A stretch of 64,000 nucleotides of DNA from an uncultured Erythrobacter sp. (GCF_947499705.1 NZ_CANMPJ010000001.1:1523501-1587500), one strand, 5' to 3'. Shown: positions 1 to 12,133, numbered from the stretch's first letter. Made by a program: numbers and translations. The notes: generated by a model from the letters alone, not told the origin.

Positions 1-551
1 ATGACGGGGTCACGATCTTGGTCGGACACAACGGGATCCATACAGAAATCATCATGCCGATCGCCACCGAAGCGGTAGATTGGCGCTCGCATTTTCCCCT
101 CGGTGACATCGACAATCCGAACCGCGATTACACCCATGTCGGCGTGAGTTGGGGCGAGCGCAGTTTCTTCCTCGAAACCCCGACGTGGTCAGACTTGAAT
201 GTGTTCACGGCCATCGGTGCGCTGTTCGGCGGCGACGGGCTGATCCACGCAGCGTATTATGTCCGCCCTGCCCCAGCCGACGACTTTCGCGAGCTTCGCA
301 TCCGCCCAGAAGAGTACCGAGTGTTGATCGATCAGATCACTCGCGACCTCAGCCCAAGCGAAAGCCGTCAAACCTATGGCGGATATTCCAGCCATGACGT
401 GTTCTACGACGCGCTCGGCACCTATCACCTTGGCAACACCTGCAATCAGTGGACCAGCGACCGGCTCGCCGCAGCGGGGATCGAAACCGGTCTTTGGACG
501 CCGCTGCCCGGAGGCGTGATGAAATGGGTGCCGCGCCCCGGCGAGCGTTAA
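1..551 (+). CDS. DUF2459 / TIGR02117 family protein, 5' end missing
   Basis: The frame is open at the left edge (it reads from base 3), so only about the last 182 residues are present and the start lies outside the window. The visible part carries VGHNGIHTE near its beginning, then HVGVSWGE and, toward the end, GNTCNQWTSDRL, with conserved His and Cys typical of DUF2459 (TIGR02117). The biochemical role of this family is not established; members are often found near urease genes, but no urease gene is visible here. The stop codon overlaps the convergent sigma-factor gene by four bases. The family call is fairly secure; the function is unknown. Confidence 0.75.
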   Translation, partial: DGVTILVGHNGIHTEIIMPIATEAVDWRSHFPLGDIDNPNRDYTHVGVSWGERSFFLETPTWSDLNVFTAIGALFGGDGLIHAAYYVRPAPADDFRELRIRPEEYRVLIDQITRDLSPSESRQTYGGYSSHDVFYDALGTYHLGNTCNQWTSDRLAAAGIETGLWTPLPGGVMKWVPRPGER

Positions 552-1753
552 GCGCCGGTGAGTTCGATGCGCTTGCGCTCCAAGAACATCCGCTCCGCGC
601 TCTGCGGTCCCAAACCAAGCGCCGTATCCAGCGCCTGCGCAGCACCCTCGCGGTCCCCCGTCTGGATCAGCAATTCTGCCTTCGCCGCGTAATACGGCCG
701 CGCTGACTTCAGCCGATCGACGGGAAGTTCCTCGAGCGCGGTCAAACCAGCCTCCGCTCCCTCGATCTTGGCAACCACCATCGCCCGATTGAGCCAAACC
801 ATCGCGCTTGGACGAAGCGCCAACAACGCATCGTACAGAGCCAGCATCGCATACCAATCAGTCACGCCGTCAAATGCGCGACGCGCATGGGTCAGCTGGA
901 TCGCAGCCATGATCTGATATGGGCCTGACTGCGCATGAACCGCAGCATCGTCGAGCCAGATTCGTGCCCGCTCAATTGCGGCGCGATCCCACAAACTCGT
1001 GTCCTGTTTCGATAGCGGCACCATCGCGCCGATTGCGTCCACCCGCGCCGCTTCGCGCGAACGTGCCAGCCACACCAGCGCGGCGAGACCCAGAGCCTCG
1101 GGCTCCTGAGGCAGCAGGTCAGCGACCATTTGCGCCAGCCGGGCGATCTCCTCCGACAGCTCGGCATCAACCTCACCGCCTGCATCCTGATACGCCACCG
1201 TGTAAGCCAGTTCGAGCGTCAGGAGTACGGCATCCAGCCGTTCTCCCCACGCCTTGCGCGGAGGAAGTTCAAACGCGATCCCCGCATCGCGGATCTTCGC
1301 CTTGGCGCGGGTAATCCGCTGGAACATTGTCGCCTCGCCGGTGACGAAGACCTGTGCAATTGCGCTTACCGGCAGGCCGCAAATCACTTTCATCGCCAGC
1401 GCGGCGCGCGCTTCCAGCGCAAGCGCAGGATGACAGCAGATAAAGATCAGCCGCAGCCGTTCATCGGGAATCGCTTCGGGAAGTTGAATGATATCTGCCA
1501 CATCGTTCACCAAACTGGCGCCGTCCGCCGCGCGTTCCTCTGCCTGACGTCGCCGGATCGCATCCACGGCCTTGCGTTTGGCCACTGTCAGCAGCCACGC
1601 CGGAGGATTATCGGGCGGAGTATCAAGCGTGAGGCAAGCCTCAGCAGCCTCGGCGAAGGCATCCTCCGCCGCATCAAGATCGCGCAAATGCGCGGCCAGG
1701 GCAGCAACCACCCTTGGCCGCGCATGGGCGATATCAGCAGCGAGGTTGCTCAC
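548..1753 (-). CDS. ECF RNA polymerase sigma factor with C-terminal DUF6596 domain (ECF42-like)
   Basis: A 401-residue sigma factor, much longer than a typical 180-residue ECF sigma. Region 2 is visible at about residues 10-75 (DAAEDAFAEA, then WLLTVAKRKAVDAIRR). Region 4 is at about 105-160, with a helix-turn-helix around LPVSAIAQVF. The remaining ~240 residues are the alpha-helical, TPR-like extension (DUF6596) seen in ECF42-type factors. These factors are typically encoded beside DGPF/YciI-like proteins, exactly as here: the upstream yciI-like gene overlaps this start by four bases (ATGA), so the two are probably co-transcribed and translationally coupled. No anti-sigma gene is visible. 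The target promoters cannot be read from the sequence. Confidence 0.9.
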   Translation of the reverse strand: MSNLAADIAHARPRVVAALAAHLRDLDAAEDAFAEAAEACLTLDTPPDNPPAWLLTVAKRKAVDAIRRRQAEERAADGASLVNDVADIIQLPEAIPDERLRLIFICCHPALALEARAALAMKVICGLPVSAIAQVFVTGEATMFQRITRAKAKIRDAGIAFELPPRKAWGERLDAVLLTLELAYTVAYQDAGGEVDAELSEEIARLAQMVADLLPQEPEALGLAALVWLARSREAARVDAIGAMVPLSKQDTSLWDRAAIERARIWLDDAAVHAQSGPYQIMAAIQLTHARRAFDGVTDWYAMLALYDALLALRPSAMVWLNRAMVVAKIEGAEAGLTALEELPVDRLKSARPYYAAKAELLIQTGDREGAAQALDTALGLGPQSAERMFLERKRIELTGA

Positions 1754-2106
1754 TCTTCATCCGGCCAGATCGGGCGGATCTCGATCGCACCATTGCCGGG
1801 AACAGGGATCATGCGCGCCCATTCGATTGCACCGTCAAGATTGTCCGCTTCGACAACGTAATAGCCGCCAAGCTCCTCATGCGTTTCTGCAAATGGACCG
1901 TCGTGCAGCGTGCCCTCACCAGCTTTGTATTTGATCGTTGTGGCTGTTGAAGCTTCACGCAATCGGTTGCCGGACCATTCGGTGCCGCTCTCAGTGAGCT
2001 TTTCGATCAGCTTCATGTGGCCAGCAAGCGTTGCTTCCATAACCTTGGCAGCGTCTTCGCCGGTGTAGGCATCTTCACTTTCATTGATCAGCAGCATGTA
2101 TTGCAT
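1750..2106 (-). CDS. YciI/DGPF-domain protein, partner of the ECF sigma factor
   Basis: A 118-residue YciI-related protein beginning MQYMLLINE, with the signature DGPF at residues 69-72 and a C-terminal GGYYVVEADN strand. The fold is a ferredoxin-like dimer; the family lacks a proven general reaction. Its stop overlaps the start of the ECF42-type sigma factor in an ATGA junction. That is the known genomic association of DGPF proteins and suggests a regulatory or sensory partnership, though this is inferred from gene order. The start ATG is clear, and a promoter for the pair should lie in the short gap toward 2205. Confidence 0.88.
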   Translation of the reverse strand: MQYMLLINESEDAYTGEDAAKVMEATLAGHMKLIEKLTESGTEWSGNRLREASTATTIKYKAGEGTLHDGPFAETHEELGGYYVVEADNLDGAIEWARMIPVPGNGAIEIRPIWPDEE

Positions 2107-2205
2107 GTCGTTTCTCCGTCATCAGCCGCACCACTTTGGCGAAGCTCCGACCTTGAGACGAATGGCGCAAGCCGGATTCGACAGACCTCGCAAAATTTCG
2201 TGTAA

Positions 2206-2697
2206 TTATTTCTCGAGAGTTCCTTCAAGCAGGTTCAGCGTGTTGCGGGTGAACGCCCACATATTGGCGATCCGATCATCGCTTGAGGTCTCGACAATTG
2301 CCGTTCGCTCAAATCCATCCGGCCCGACAACCGCCGCAACGCTCTGCCCTGCGGGAGCGCCAGAGGGATGGCTCGATCCGCCCACGGAACCGCTTTCGGC
2401 AATCCCCCATTCGGCCCCGAAATTGTCGCGGATCGCGCGCGCCTGAAGCACTGCGTAGTCCTCAGTGGCCCCGCGCATTCCTTTGTAGGCTCCTCGTGGA
2501 AGAGCAAACAATACATCGCGAGCCCTGAACGAGTAAACAATCCCGCCGCCGACATAGAATTCGAGCGCGCCCGGAACGGTCAGCAAGCTCGCCGCGATCA
2601 TTCCTCCGGTTGCGCCATCGGCGACCGCGATCTTCTCATCCCGCCCGCGCAGCAACGCTGCGATGCGCGACGCCTGTGGGTGCAGCTCATCCAGCAT
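2206..2697 (-). CDS. CinA C-terminal-domain protein with altered active-site motif
   Basis: About 163 residues when started at MLDELHPQ. A longer upstream reading is possible but would run deep into the preceding gene. The stand-alone CinA_C/PncC fold is recognisable by TGGMIAASLL followed by VPGALEFYVGGGIVY and later AVLQARAIRDNFGAEWGIAESG. The domain normally hydrolyses nicotinamide mononucleotide to the carboxylate. Here the usual AESCTGG motif reads ADGATGG, so the serine is replaced by glycine, and I see no lysine at the expected place after the GGIVY strand. It may therefore be inactive or have another role. The start overlaps the end of the upstream hydroxylase gene by 11 bases, suggesting one transcript. 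Confidence 0.8.
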   Translation of the reverse strand: MLDELHPQASRIAALLRGRDEKIAVADGATGGMIAASLLTVPGALEFYVGGGIVYSFRARDVLFALPRGAYKGMRGATEDYAVLQARAIRDNFGAEWGIAESGSVGGSSHPSGAPAGQSVAAVVGPDGFERTAIVETSSDDRIANMWAFTRNTLNLLEGTLEK

Positions 2698-3874
2698 CGT
2701 TGGTCTTCTTGCCGATCCGAGTCCACGGATAGAGGAACTGACGGGCGTAACCCCGCGGCACGTCCTCGGGAATGCCATAATTTTTGGGCCAGCGATCTTT
2801 TGGCAGATGGAATGTGCCGAACAGCTTGTCGATCCACGGGAAATGGATGGCGAAGTTCACATCGAATGCTTCATCTTCGAGCCCATGATGCCAGTGGTGA
2901 AAGCGCGGTGTCGCGATCCAATGGCCAAGACGGTTCAGATTGCCACCGACGTTGGCGTGGAGCAGCGACGACCAGACATATACGAAGCCAAGATAGGCCT
3001 GCATTACCGACGGGCTGAAGCCGAGCGTGAACAGCGGTAACGAGGTGGTCGCGCGCAAAAGGATGATCTCGATGAAGTGCATCCGCGATCCCGCAAGCCA
3101 GTCCATCGACTTCGCACTGTGATGCACCGCGTGGAAGCCCCACAGGAACGGCACCTGATGGAACAGCCGGTGATACCAATATTGCGCCACATCCGAGGCG
3201 ACCAGGACGATCACGAATTGAACTAGCCACGGGAGGCTCGCGACTCCTGCACGGAACGCATCCCAGCTGCTCGTATTCTCATTGATCATCGTCGACGGCG
3301 CGAGCGCCAGAAAGCCCAGCAATTGTACGAACATCGAACTGATCAGGAAGTAGAACAGGTCCTCGCGCCACTCTGCCCTGAACAGCCGCTGTTCTCGCTT
3401 GTGCGGCTTCAACCTTTCCAGCGGCGCGAACATGAAACCGGTGGCGAGCAGGTTCACCACAAAGAAGTCCAGACCGAAGAAGATTCCCCAAGATTGAGTC
3501 TCTTCCGGCTGCACATTGGAACCGCCCATCAGCGCGGCGGTCAGGCCGATCATCAATGCGAAAAAGCCAAGCGCTTTACGAGAGCGCAGCAGCAGGCTGA
3601 GCAAGGACAGCGCGTAGCTGGCCAGCAGAATAACGTGGATCGCCGCGCGAAAACCGCTCCAATCCTTTACGAGCGCGAGCTCCGGTGTCGCAAACCAATC
3701 CGGAAAGCGCAGCGCAACCACCATCAGCAGACCACTGATCGCGAGCAGCAAGGCGAAGAACCCTGAAAACCAACCGCTGCCGAAGCGCCGCACTTCGCGC
3801 CGCGCTTCGAGGTCGCGCATCAGTTGTTTGAAGAAGCCCGGCACTCGGGTATTCATTTCGTCTTCGAGTTTCAT
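2687..3874 (-). CDS. Sterol desaturase / fatty acid hydroxylase family membrane protein
   Basis: About 395 residues with several hydrophobic helices in the first half. The second half holds the histidine clusters of the fatty acid hydroxylase superfamily: HRLFH, HAVHH and HHWHHG, which would bind the di-iron centre. Such enzymes hydroxylate or desaturate sterols, carotenoids or fatty acids in the membrane; the substrate cannot be told here. I chose the ATG at 3874 (MKLEDEM), one base past the ligA stop; an ATG at 3856 (MNTRV) is also possible. The gene lies directly downstream of ligA and overlaps the CinA-like gene, so the three probably share a transcript. Confidence 0.87.
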   Translation of the reverse strand: MKLEDEMNTRVPGFFKQLMRDLEARREVRRFGSGWFSGFFALLLAISGLLMVVALRFPDWFATPELALVKDWSGFRAAIHVILLASYALSLLSLLLRSRKALGFFALMIGLTAALMGGSNVQPEETQSWGIFFGLDFFVVNLLATGFMFAPLERLKPHKREQRLFRAEWREDLFYFLISSMFVQLLGFLALAPSTMINENTSSWDAFRAGVASLPWLVQFVIVLVASDVAQYWYHRLFHQVPFLWGFHAVHHSAKSMDWLAGSRMHFIEIILLRATTSLPLFTLGFSPSVMQAYLGFVYVWSSLLHANVGGNLNRLGHWIATPRFHHWHHGLEDEAFDVNFAIHFPWIDKLFGTFHLPKDRWPKNYGIPEDVPRGYARQFLYPWTRIGKKTNDAG

Positions 3875-3875
3875 T

Positions 3876-7098
<3,223 letters not shown>

Positions 7099-7121
<23 letters not shown>

Positions 7122-7785
7122 CAATCATTGTGCGGGCTATCTTGAAACCAAGGCTTTCATAGAGTCCAATCGCCGCTGCGTTGCCTGCGTAGGAATGCAA
7201 GAACGGCGTGTCGCCGCGCGCGCGCTGGGCCTGCATGACATGCGCAATGAGCCGCCGCGCCATGCCCTGCCCGCGATATTCCGGCCATGTGCACACGCCG
7301 CTTACCTCGGCATATCCCGGCGCGGGCCGCATGCGTTCTCCGGCCATGGCCGCGAGCTTATCGCCATCGCGAATGCCGAAGAACTGACCGTATTTATGCG
7401 TGAGCTCGCCCCATGGCCCGGGTTCGGTTGCGAGCGCTAAGTCGGTCATTTCGGACACGTCGGCATCAGTGAGTGGGATGATTGAGGGATCGACATTCGT
7501 TGCATTTCCTTCACCGTCGGCGACCATTTGGACCAACGGCGCAGTTCGAACGACTCTTGTACCCCTGGGAGCAGGCCATTCCTCAGGTTCCACTAACCAG
7601 ATTTCATGAGGAGAGGTCCGTACGATTTCGGCGAGGTCCGCTTGCGCAGCATCGCTTTGGTCGCGGGCCGCGCCAAAAGGTCCATAGCGTGGATCAATGC
7701 GGACTGCTGAGTTGTTGGCGAGTCCAAGATCAGACTGCTCGCCGTTTAGCATGGACCAGACCGGACGGGAGAGCGCGTTGTTCAT
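7099..7785 (-). CDS. GNAT family N-acetyltransferase
   Basis: A 228-residue protein. The N-terminal half (FGAARDQSD, then IWLVEPEEWP) is a divergent GNAT-like or lid region. The C-terminal half (about residues 105-228) is a clear GNAT/FR47-like domain, with the acetyl-CoA motif EYRGQGMARRLIAHV and the closing NAAAIGLYESLGF. It should transfer an acetyl group from acetyl-CoA to an amine, but nothing identifies the substrate. It is convergent with the BAAT-like hydrolase and overlaps its 3' end. The 93-base gap upstream toward the next gene shows no strong structure. Confidence 0.85.
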
Positions 7786-7878
7786 CGTTCTTAAGCCCCC
7801 GCCTCTGAAGAGGATGGGGCTTCCTTCTCAATCATCTCTGCAAACCAACAAAAAAGAAACCTACTCGGTGGACGCACT

Positions 7879-8406
7879 TCATCTTGGAATCCGGTGCCTA
7901 TCCGTATCGATCACGGTCCAGACTCCTTCGATTTCCTCGACTACATAAAGCTGACCTCTGTGCCAGTCGTCTAGTTTAACACTACACTGCTTTGAAGAGC
8001 GGCAATCGACTTGCGAAACAACTAGATGCCAAGCCCGTTCGCCACGTTGGTCGAACCAGTGAGTAAAGTGAGTGAACATCGGGGTTTCCGATTTCCCTCT
8101 CTCACTCCTGCAGGTCTGGACCGGCACAGAACGGACAACAGTGTCGGCAAACAGGTCATTTAGTCGTTCAAAGTCAATTGGTTCTGATGAACGCAAACAC
8201 ACAGAGAAATGCTCGATCCTGTCTTCTTCCCGGGCGACCGGATCGGCGTACGCCTCGATCAATATCGGCAGGTCTGAATGAACTCGCATTGCCGCAGCTA
8301 CTGCAGCGGTCGTTCTCGGCATGCGATCAAGGTTAGAGGACAGCCAGACGCTCCCGCCGACGAGGATGACGATGATTGCGAGCGAAGCTGCAACATCGAA
8401 ACGCAT
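7879..8406 (-). CDS. Hypothetical single-pass membrane protein
   Basis: A 175-residue protein with one N-terminal hydrophobic helix (residues ~4-22, VAASLAIIVILVGGSVWL) and a mostly hydrophilic remainder, so probably a periplasmic domain on a membrane anchor. Four cysteines (in SVCLRSS, QTCRSE, DCRSS and QCSVKL) could form disulfides. I do not recognise a family. The ATG overlaps the recN stop by one base (TGATG), so it is translated from the recN message. Nothing suggests a DNA-repair role beyond this position. Confidence 0.6.
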   Translation of the reverse strand: MRFDVAASLAIIVILVGGSVWLSSNLDRMPRTTAAVAAAMRVHSDLPILIEAYADPVAREEDRIEHFSVCLRSSEPIDFERLNDLFADTVVRSVPVQTCRSERGKSETPMFTHFTHWFDQRGERAWHLVVSQVDCRSSKQCSVKLDDWHRGQLYVVEEIEGVWTVIDTDRHRIPR

Positions 8407-10073
8407 CAAACCCCCTCCAGCAACCGATCCGCCTGCGCTCTAGCTTCGCTGGTAATCTCCGCGCCCGAGAGCATCCGTGCGATCTCTTCCTGCCGCCCGG
8501 CCTCATCGAGCAGCGCCACGCTGGTTTTCGTCACTGTCCCGCTCGATGCCTTGGCGATCAGATAGTGCTGCGAGCCGCGCGCAGCGACCTGCGGGGAGTG
8601 CGTCACAGCCAGCAATTGTCCCTCTGCGCTTGCTAGCCGTGCCAGACGTTCGCCAATCGCCGACGCTACCGCCCCGCCGACACCGCGGTCGATCTCGTCG
8701 AAGATGATCGTCGCAGCCCCGCCCTTCTCCGCCAGTGCAACCTTCAGCGCGAGGATAAAGCGAGAAAGTTCGCCGCCTGATGCGATCTTGGCCAGCGGTG
8801 CGAAGTCGGCTCCGGGATTGGTCGCGATCAGGAATTCGGCACTGTCCATGCCGTTTGCGCCCCACTTTTCCTCAGTTAGCGTGCCGATGGAAGTTAGGAA
8901 CCGAGCGGCATCGAGCTTCAGCGGAGCAAGCTCGGCAGCGACTGCTTTATCGAGCTTCTTCGCCGCCTTGATGCGCTGACCATGTGCTTTCTCAGCCGCC
9001 TTTACATAGGCTTCGCGGCCTTCACGGGCCGCCGCTTCCAGCGCATCCAGTTCGGCCTCACCGCCTTCGATCGCATCCAGCTTCGCGCGCATGTCGCGCA
9101 TCAATTCGGGCAGTGCATCGACTTCGCAGCGGTGTTTCCGGGCGAGTGCGCGCAGTTCGAACAGCCGGGTCTCGGCCTCATCAAGCGCCTGCGGATCATG
9201 GACGAGCGCCCCGGCCGCCGCTTCGAGTTTCTCTTCCGCCTCGCCCGCTTCGATCACTGCGCGGTCAAGCGCCGCGAGTGCTTCGGTCAACAGTGGATGC
9301 TCCTCAGCAATCCGATCGAGCCGCCGTGCGGCTACACGCAGGCTTGCCAGTGGCGAGTCCGAACCTTCCCAGATATGCCGAAGTTCTTCGAGATCGCCGG
9401 CCAGCCGCTCGCCCTTCTGCATGCTGGCCCGAGTGTCAGCGAGCCGCGCTTCCTCGCCTGCCTGCGGTTCAAGCGCGGTGAGTTCGGCCAGATAGGCAAT
9501 CAGCAGATCCTGATCCGCCTTCGCTTGTTCAACCTCGGCCCTCGCCTCAGCAAGCCGCGCCTCGGCCTTGGCCCAGCTCGCCCACCGACGCTCCAGCCCG
9601 GCAAGGTCCGTTCCGGCATAGCGATCCAGCAGCGCGCGGTGCCCGCGCGGATTGACCAACCCGCGATCATCGTGCTGCCCGTGCAGTTCGACCAATGCCG
9701 GTGCAAGCTCACGCAGCAACGCGACGCCAACAGGTTGGTCATTCACAAATGCCTTGGAGCCGCCATCGGCCTTAACCTGGCGCCTGATGATCAGCGGCTC
9801 GCCAGGCTCGATTTCGATGTCGGCGTCATCCAGCACGTCAACGATGCTCGAAGGCATGGATGCAAACTCGAAACTCGCAGTCACGCTCGCCTTTGGCTCG
9901 CCAGCGCGCACCAGAGCGGTTTCCGCCCGGTCGCCCAGCACCAAACCGAGCGCATCGAGCAGGATCGACTTCCCCGCCCCGGTCTCGCCCGTAAGCACGC
10001 CCAAACCCCGCGAAAAATCGAGGTCGAGCGCTTCGATAAGGACAATATTTCGGATCGAAAGCCGGGTCAGCAT
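8406..10073 (-). CDS. recN: DNA repair protein RecN
   Basis: A 555-residue SMC-like ATPase acting in double-strand-break repair. The Walker A motif GETGAGKS is at residues 29-36. A long coiled-coil-forming middle (roughly 150-370, rich in Ala, Glu, Leu and Arg) separates it from the ABC signature SGGELSRFILALK and Walker B ATIIFDEIDRGVGG; a switch histidine sits in LAVTHSPQVAA. Length and motif order match the family. It is followed with a one-base overlap by a small membrane-protein gene and preceded by bamD on the same strand after a 91-base gap containing a 15-bp tandem repeat. No LexA site was recognised upstream. Confidence 0.96.
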   Translation of the reverse strand: MLTRLSIRNIVLIEALDLDFSRGLGVLTGETGAGKSILLDALGLVLGDRAETALVRAGEPKASVTASFEFASMPSSIVDVLDDADIEIEPGEPLIIRRQVKADGGSKAFVNDQPVGVALLRELAPALVELHGQHDDRGLVNPRGHRALLDRYAGTDLAGLERRWASWAKAEARLAEARAEVEQAKADQDLLIAYLAELTALEPQAGEEARLADTRASMQKGERLAGDLEELRHIWEGSDSPLASLRVAARRLDRIAEEHPLLTEALAALDRAVIEAGEAEEKLEAAAGALVHDPQALDEAETRLFELRALARKHRCEVDALPELMRDMRAKLDAIEGGEAELDALEAAAREGREAYVKAAEKAHGQRIKAAKKLDKAVAAELAPLKLDAARFLTSIGTLTEEKWGANGMDSAEFLIATNPGADFAPLAKIASGGELSRFILALKVALAEKGGAATIIFDEIDRGVGGAVASAIGERLARLASAEGQLLAVTHSPQVAARGSQHYLIAKASSGTVTKTSVALLDEAGRQEEIARMLSGAEITSEARAQADRLLEGV

Positions 10074-10132
10074 GACGCCGAAGCTTTAACCGAGTTGTGC
10101 GGACCCGTCACCCAATGTGGCGCGCAATCCCC

Positions 10133-10162
10133 AATCCACTTGGCCCCAATCCACTTGGCCCC
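10133..10162. repeat. Two tandem copies of a 15-bp unit just after the bamD stop
   Basis: The unit AATCCACTTGGCCCC occurs twice back to back (10133-10147 and 10148-10162), immediately beyond the bamD stop codon, and a partial copy (CAATCCCC) precedes it. It lies between bamD and recN. It looks like a replication-slippage duplication in non-coding DNA; no function is implied. Confidence 0.9.
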
Positions 10163-10164
10163 GA

Positions 10165-10959
10165 TCAGCTCGGCTGCACGCCCGTCGCGTGATCCTCGAC
10201 CAGTTCGAACGCCTTCTCATACCACTCGGTGCCGGGATAGTTTGCACCCAGCACAGCGGCATACTTCACCGCTTCGTCCGGGATGCCGAGCGCGAGGCTG
10301 CTTTCGGTCAGGCGATAGAGCGCTTCGGGAGTGTGGCTGGTGGTCTGGTATTGCTCCACCACGTTGCGGAACCGCAATTGCGACGCGAGCCATTGGCCCG
10401 AGCGCTGGTAGAACCGCCCGATCTCCATTTCCTTGCCCGCTAGGTGATCGGCCACAAGGTCCAGCTTCAGCCGCGCATCGGCCGCATATTCGCTCTGCGG
10501 GAAGCGCCGGTTCACTTCGCGCAAAGCCGATTGCGCCTGCTCAGTGATCTTCTGATCGCGGTTCACATCGCTGATCTGCTCATAATAGCTGAGCGCGATC
10601 AGATAATACGCATACGGCGCATCCTTGTTACCCGGGTGGATCGAGAGGAAGCGCTGCGCGTTCTGGATCGACTTGTTGTAATCGCGCGCGATGTAATAGC
10701 TGAACGCGCTCATCAGCTGCGCCCGCCGCGCCCATGGCGAATAAGGGTGCTGACGCTCCACTTCGTCAAACAGAGCCGCCGCCAGCAAGGTGTTGCCGCG
10801 ATCGAGCCGCCGCTGCGCCTCGGCATAGAGCGATTCCACATCGCGGGCGACATAGGCCACGTCTTCATTGGCAGAGCCGCCGCCGCAGGCGGTGAGAGTG
10901 GCAACGCTCGCGCCCAGAATGGCGGCGCGAGTCAGCGATTTGCGGAAAGTCGTGTTCAT
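10165..10959 (-). CDS. bamD: Outer membrane protein assembly lipoprotein BamD
   Basis: A 264-residue lipoprotein of the BAM complex, which inserts beta-barrel proteins into the outer membrane. Started at MNTTFRKS it has a lipoprotein signal ending in a lipobox (ATLTAC, lipidated Cys25). TPR-like repeats follow: LYAEAQRRLDRGN, AALFDEVERQHPYSPWA, then YLIALSYYEQISDVNRDQ and the C-terminal RLTESSLALG. The HPYSPWA turn and the DVNRDQ segment are characteristic of BamD/ComL. It lies upstream of recN on the same strand; the genes may share a transcript. The in-frame sequence upstream of this ATG lies in hairpin-rich intergenic DNA and is not part of the protein. Confidence 0.95.
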   Translation of the reverse strand: MNTTFRKSLTRAAILGASVATLTACGGGSANEDVAYVARDVESLYAEAQRRLDRGNTLLAAALFDEVERQHPYSPWARRAQLMSAFSYYIARDYNKSIQNAQRFLSIHPGNKDAPYAYYLIALSYYEQISDVNRDQKITEQAQSALREVNRRFPQSEYAADARLKLDLVADHLAGKEMEIGRFYQRSGQWLASQLRFRNVVEQYQTTSHTPEALYRLTESSLALGIPDEAVKYAAVLGANYPGTEWYEKAFELVEDHATGVQPS

Positions 10960-11285
10960 GGCTCGCCGTATAACCAGCGCGTCGCTGAACGCCAAGTGAA
11001 GTTGGGAGAGTTCCTCCCGGACAATTTTCCTGCGTGTTCGTTTGGCCTCAAGCGCCGGCGTTCGCATCCGCTCACTTGGCTATCCTCGCTCATGCGACCT
11101 CCGGTCGCGTCGCTGCGGGCGGGCGGTCGCCCTTGCGAGCCCTGCGGGCTCGAATTTCCTACTCGCGAGATTTGTGGTTCAAACTGATCGGTTGCGAAGC
11201 AACCGCAAGCCCGACCGGGCGCCCGCAGCGCCGAAGGCGCGAGGATATCGCGCGCCGGATGGCGTGCGGAAAACAAGGACTCCCC
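10960..11285. repeat. Intergenic REP-like hairpin cluster
   Basis: 326 bases between the divergent bamD and the HTH gene, without a credible gene. It holds several short perfect hairpins: CGAGCCC/GGGCTCG around TGC (11136-11152), CGGTTGC/GCAACCG around GAA (11189-11205), and GCGCC/GGCGC around GAA (about 11229-11241). The second shares the string TTGCGAAGCAACCGCA with the minus strand of the repeat at 14982-15022, so it belongs to a dispersed family. The region must also hold the bamD promoter, but I could not fix it. Confidence 0.65.
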
Positions 11286-12122
11286 ATGACCCGTAGATCG
11301 GACAACCGCACCACCCGCTCCCTCGTCCCCGCGAGCGAGATCCCCGACTTCACCCCCGTCCCCATCAAGCCGCGCTCCGATGGATGGACGCCCGAACGCC
11401 AGCAGGAGTTCATCGAAGCCCTCGCCGACACCGGCAGCGTCGAGGCGGCGTGCAAGCACGTCAACATGAGCACGGTCGGCGCCTACCGCATCCGCCGCCT
11501 GCCCGAAGGCAAGAGCTTCCGCGACGCCTGGGACGCCGCGCTCGATCTCGGCGTGCAGCGGCTCGAAGACGTCGCGATGGACCGCGCGCTCAACGGGGTG
11601 GACGAACCGGTCTATTCCTATGGCGAGCTTGTCGGCGTGCGCAAGAAGGTCAACGACCGGCTGCTGATGTTCATGCTCCGCAACCGCGCACCCGATCGCT
11701 TCGGCAATTCCGTCACGAAAGGCGGCGGCGACCTGAAAGGGCTCAACGCGGTCGGCAAGATGGAAAAGCGCCGCCTCAAGAAGAAGTGGCGCGCGCAATG
11801 GGAGAAAGAGCAGAGACAGGTCTCCCCCGCCGAGGTCCGCGCGAGCATCGACCGCAAGATCGAGGGCATCCGCCAAGAGGTCGCCATCGAGCGCCAGCGC
11901 GAATGGGAGCAGCTCTCTGAAGAGACCCGCGCCGCGTGGGAGCGGTTTGCGCAGCTACGCGACCGCGACTTGGACGCGCTGATGGTGGATGAGGATATGC
12001 GCAGACGGTTGGAGCGGAAGCCAAGGGTCCTGCAAAACGCGACCCCGCCGCCGAAGAAAGAGCCGCCGGAGCCGGAGGAGCGGAGGACAGTGCACTCTAT
12101 CAAAGACGACAATTGGGATTAG
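11286..12122 (+). CDS. Helix-turn-helix protein with charged C-terminus, function unknown
   Basis: About 278 residues from the ATG at 11286. Residues ~35-100 resemble the DNA-binding domain of phage terminase small subunits and related HTH proteins: WTPERQQEFIEALADTGSV, EAACKHVNMSTVGAYRIRR, then FRDAWDAALDLGVQRLEDVA. The second half is strongly charged (KMEKRRLKKKWRAQWEKEQ, DRKIEGIRQEVAIERQREW), likely long helices or coiled coil, ending in a Pro/Glu-rich tail. No other phage gene is nearby, so this is more likely a domesticated or regulatory HTH protein than part of a prophage. It is GC-rich, unlike the RT locus downstream. It is flanked on both sides by dispersed hairpin repeats. Confidence 0.6.
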   Translation: MTRRSDNRTTRSLVPASEIPDFTPVPIKPRSDGWTPERQQEFIEALADTGSVEAACKHVNMSTVGAYRIRRLPEGKSFRDAWDAALDLGVQRLEDVAMDRALNGVDEPVYSYGELVGVRKKVNDRLLMFMLRNRAPDRFGNSVTKGGGDLKGLNAVGKMEKRRLKKKWRAQWEKEQRQVSPAEVRASIDRKIEGIRQEVAIERQREWEQLSEETRAAWERFAQLRDRDLDALMVDEDMRRRLERKPRVLQNATPPPKKEPPEPEERRTVHSIKDDNWD

Positions 12123-12133
12123 TTGAGTCTTCG

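Noticed and set aside
8982..10547. Long open frame opposite recN
   Set aside because: It mirrors the high-GC third positions of recN and bamD, with no recognisable domain.
11286..12122. Prophage remnant
   Set aside because: Only one phage-like domain; no structural, integrase or lysis genes nearby.
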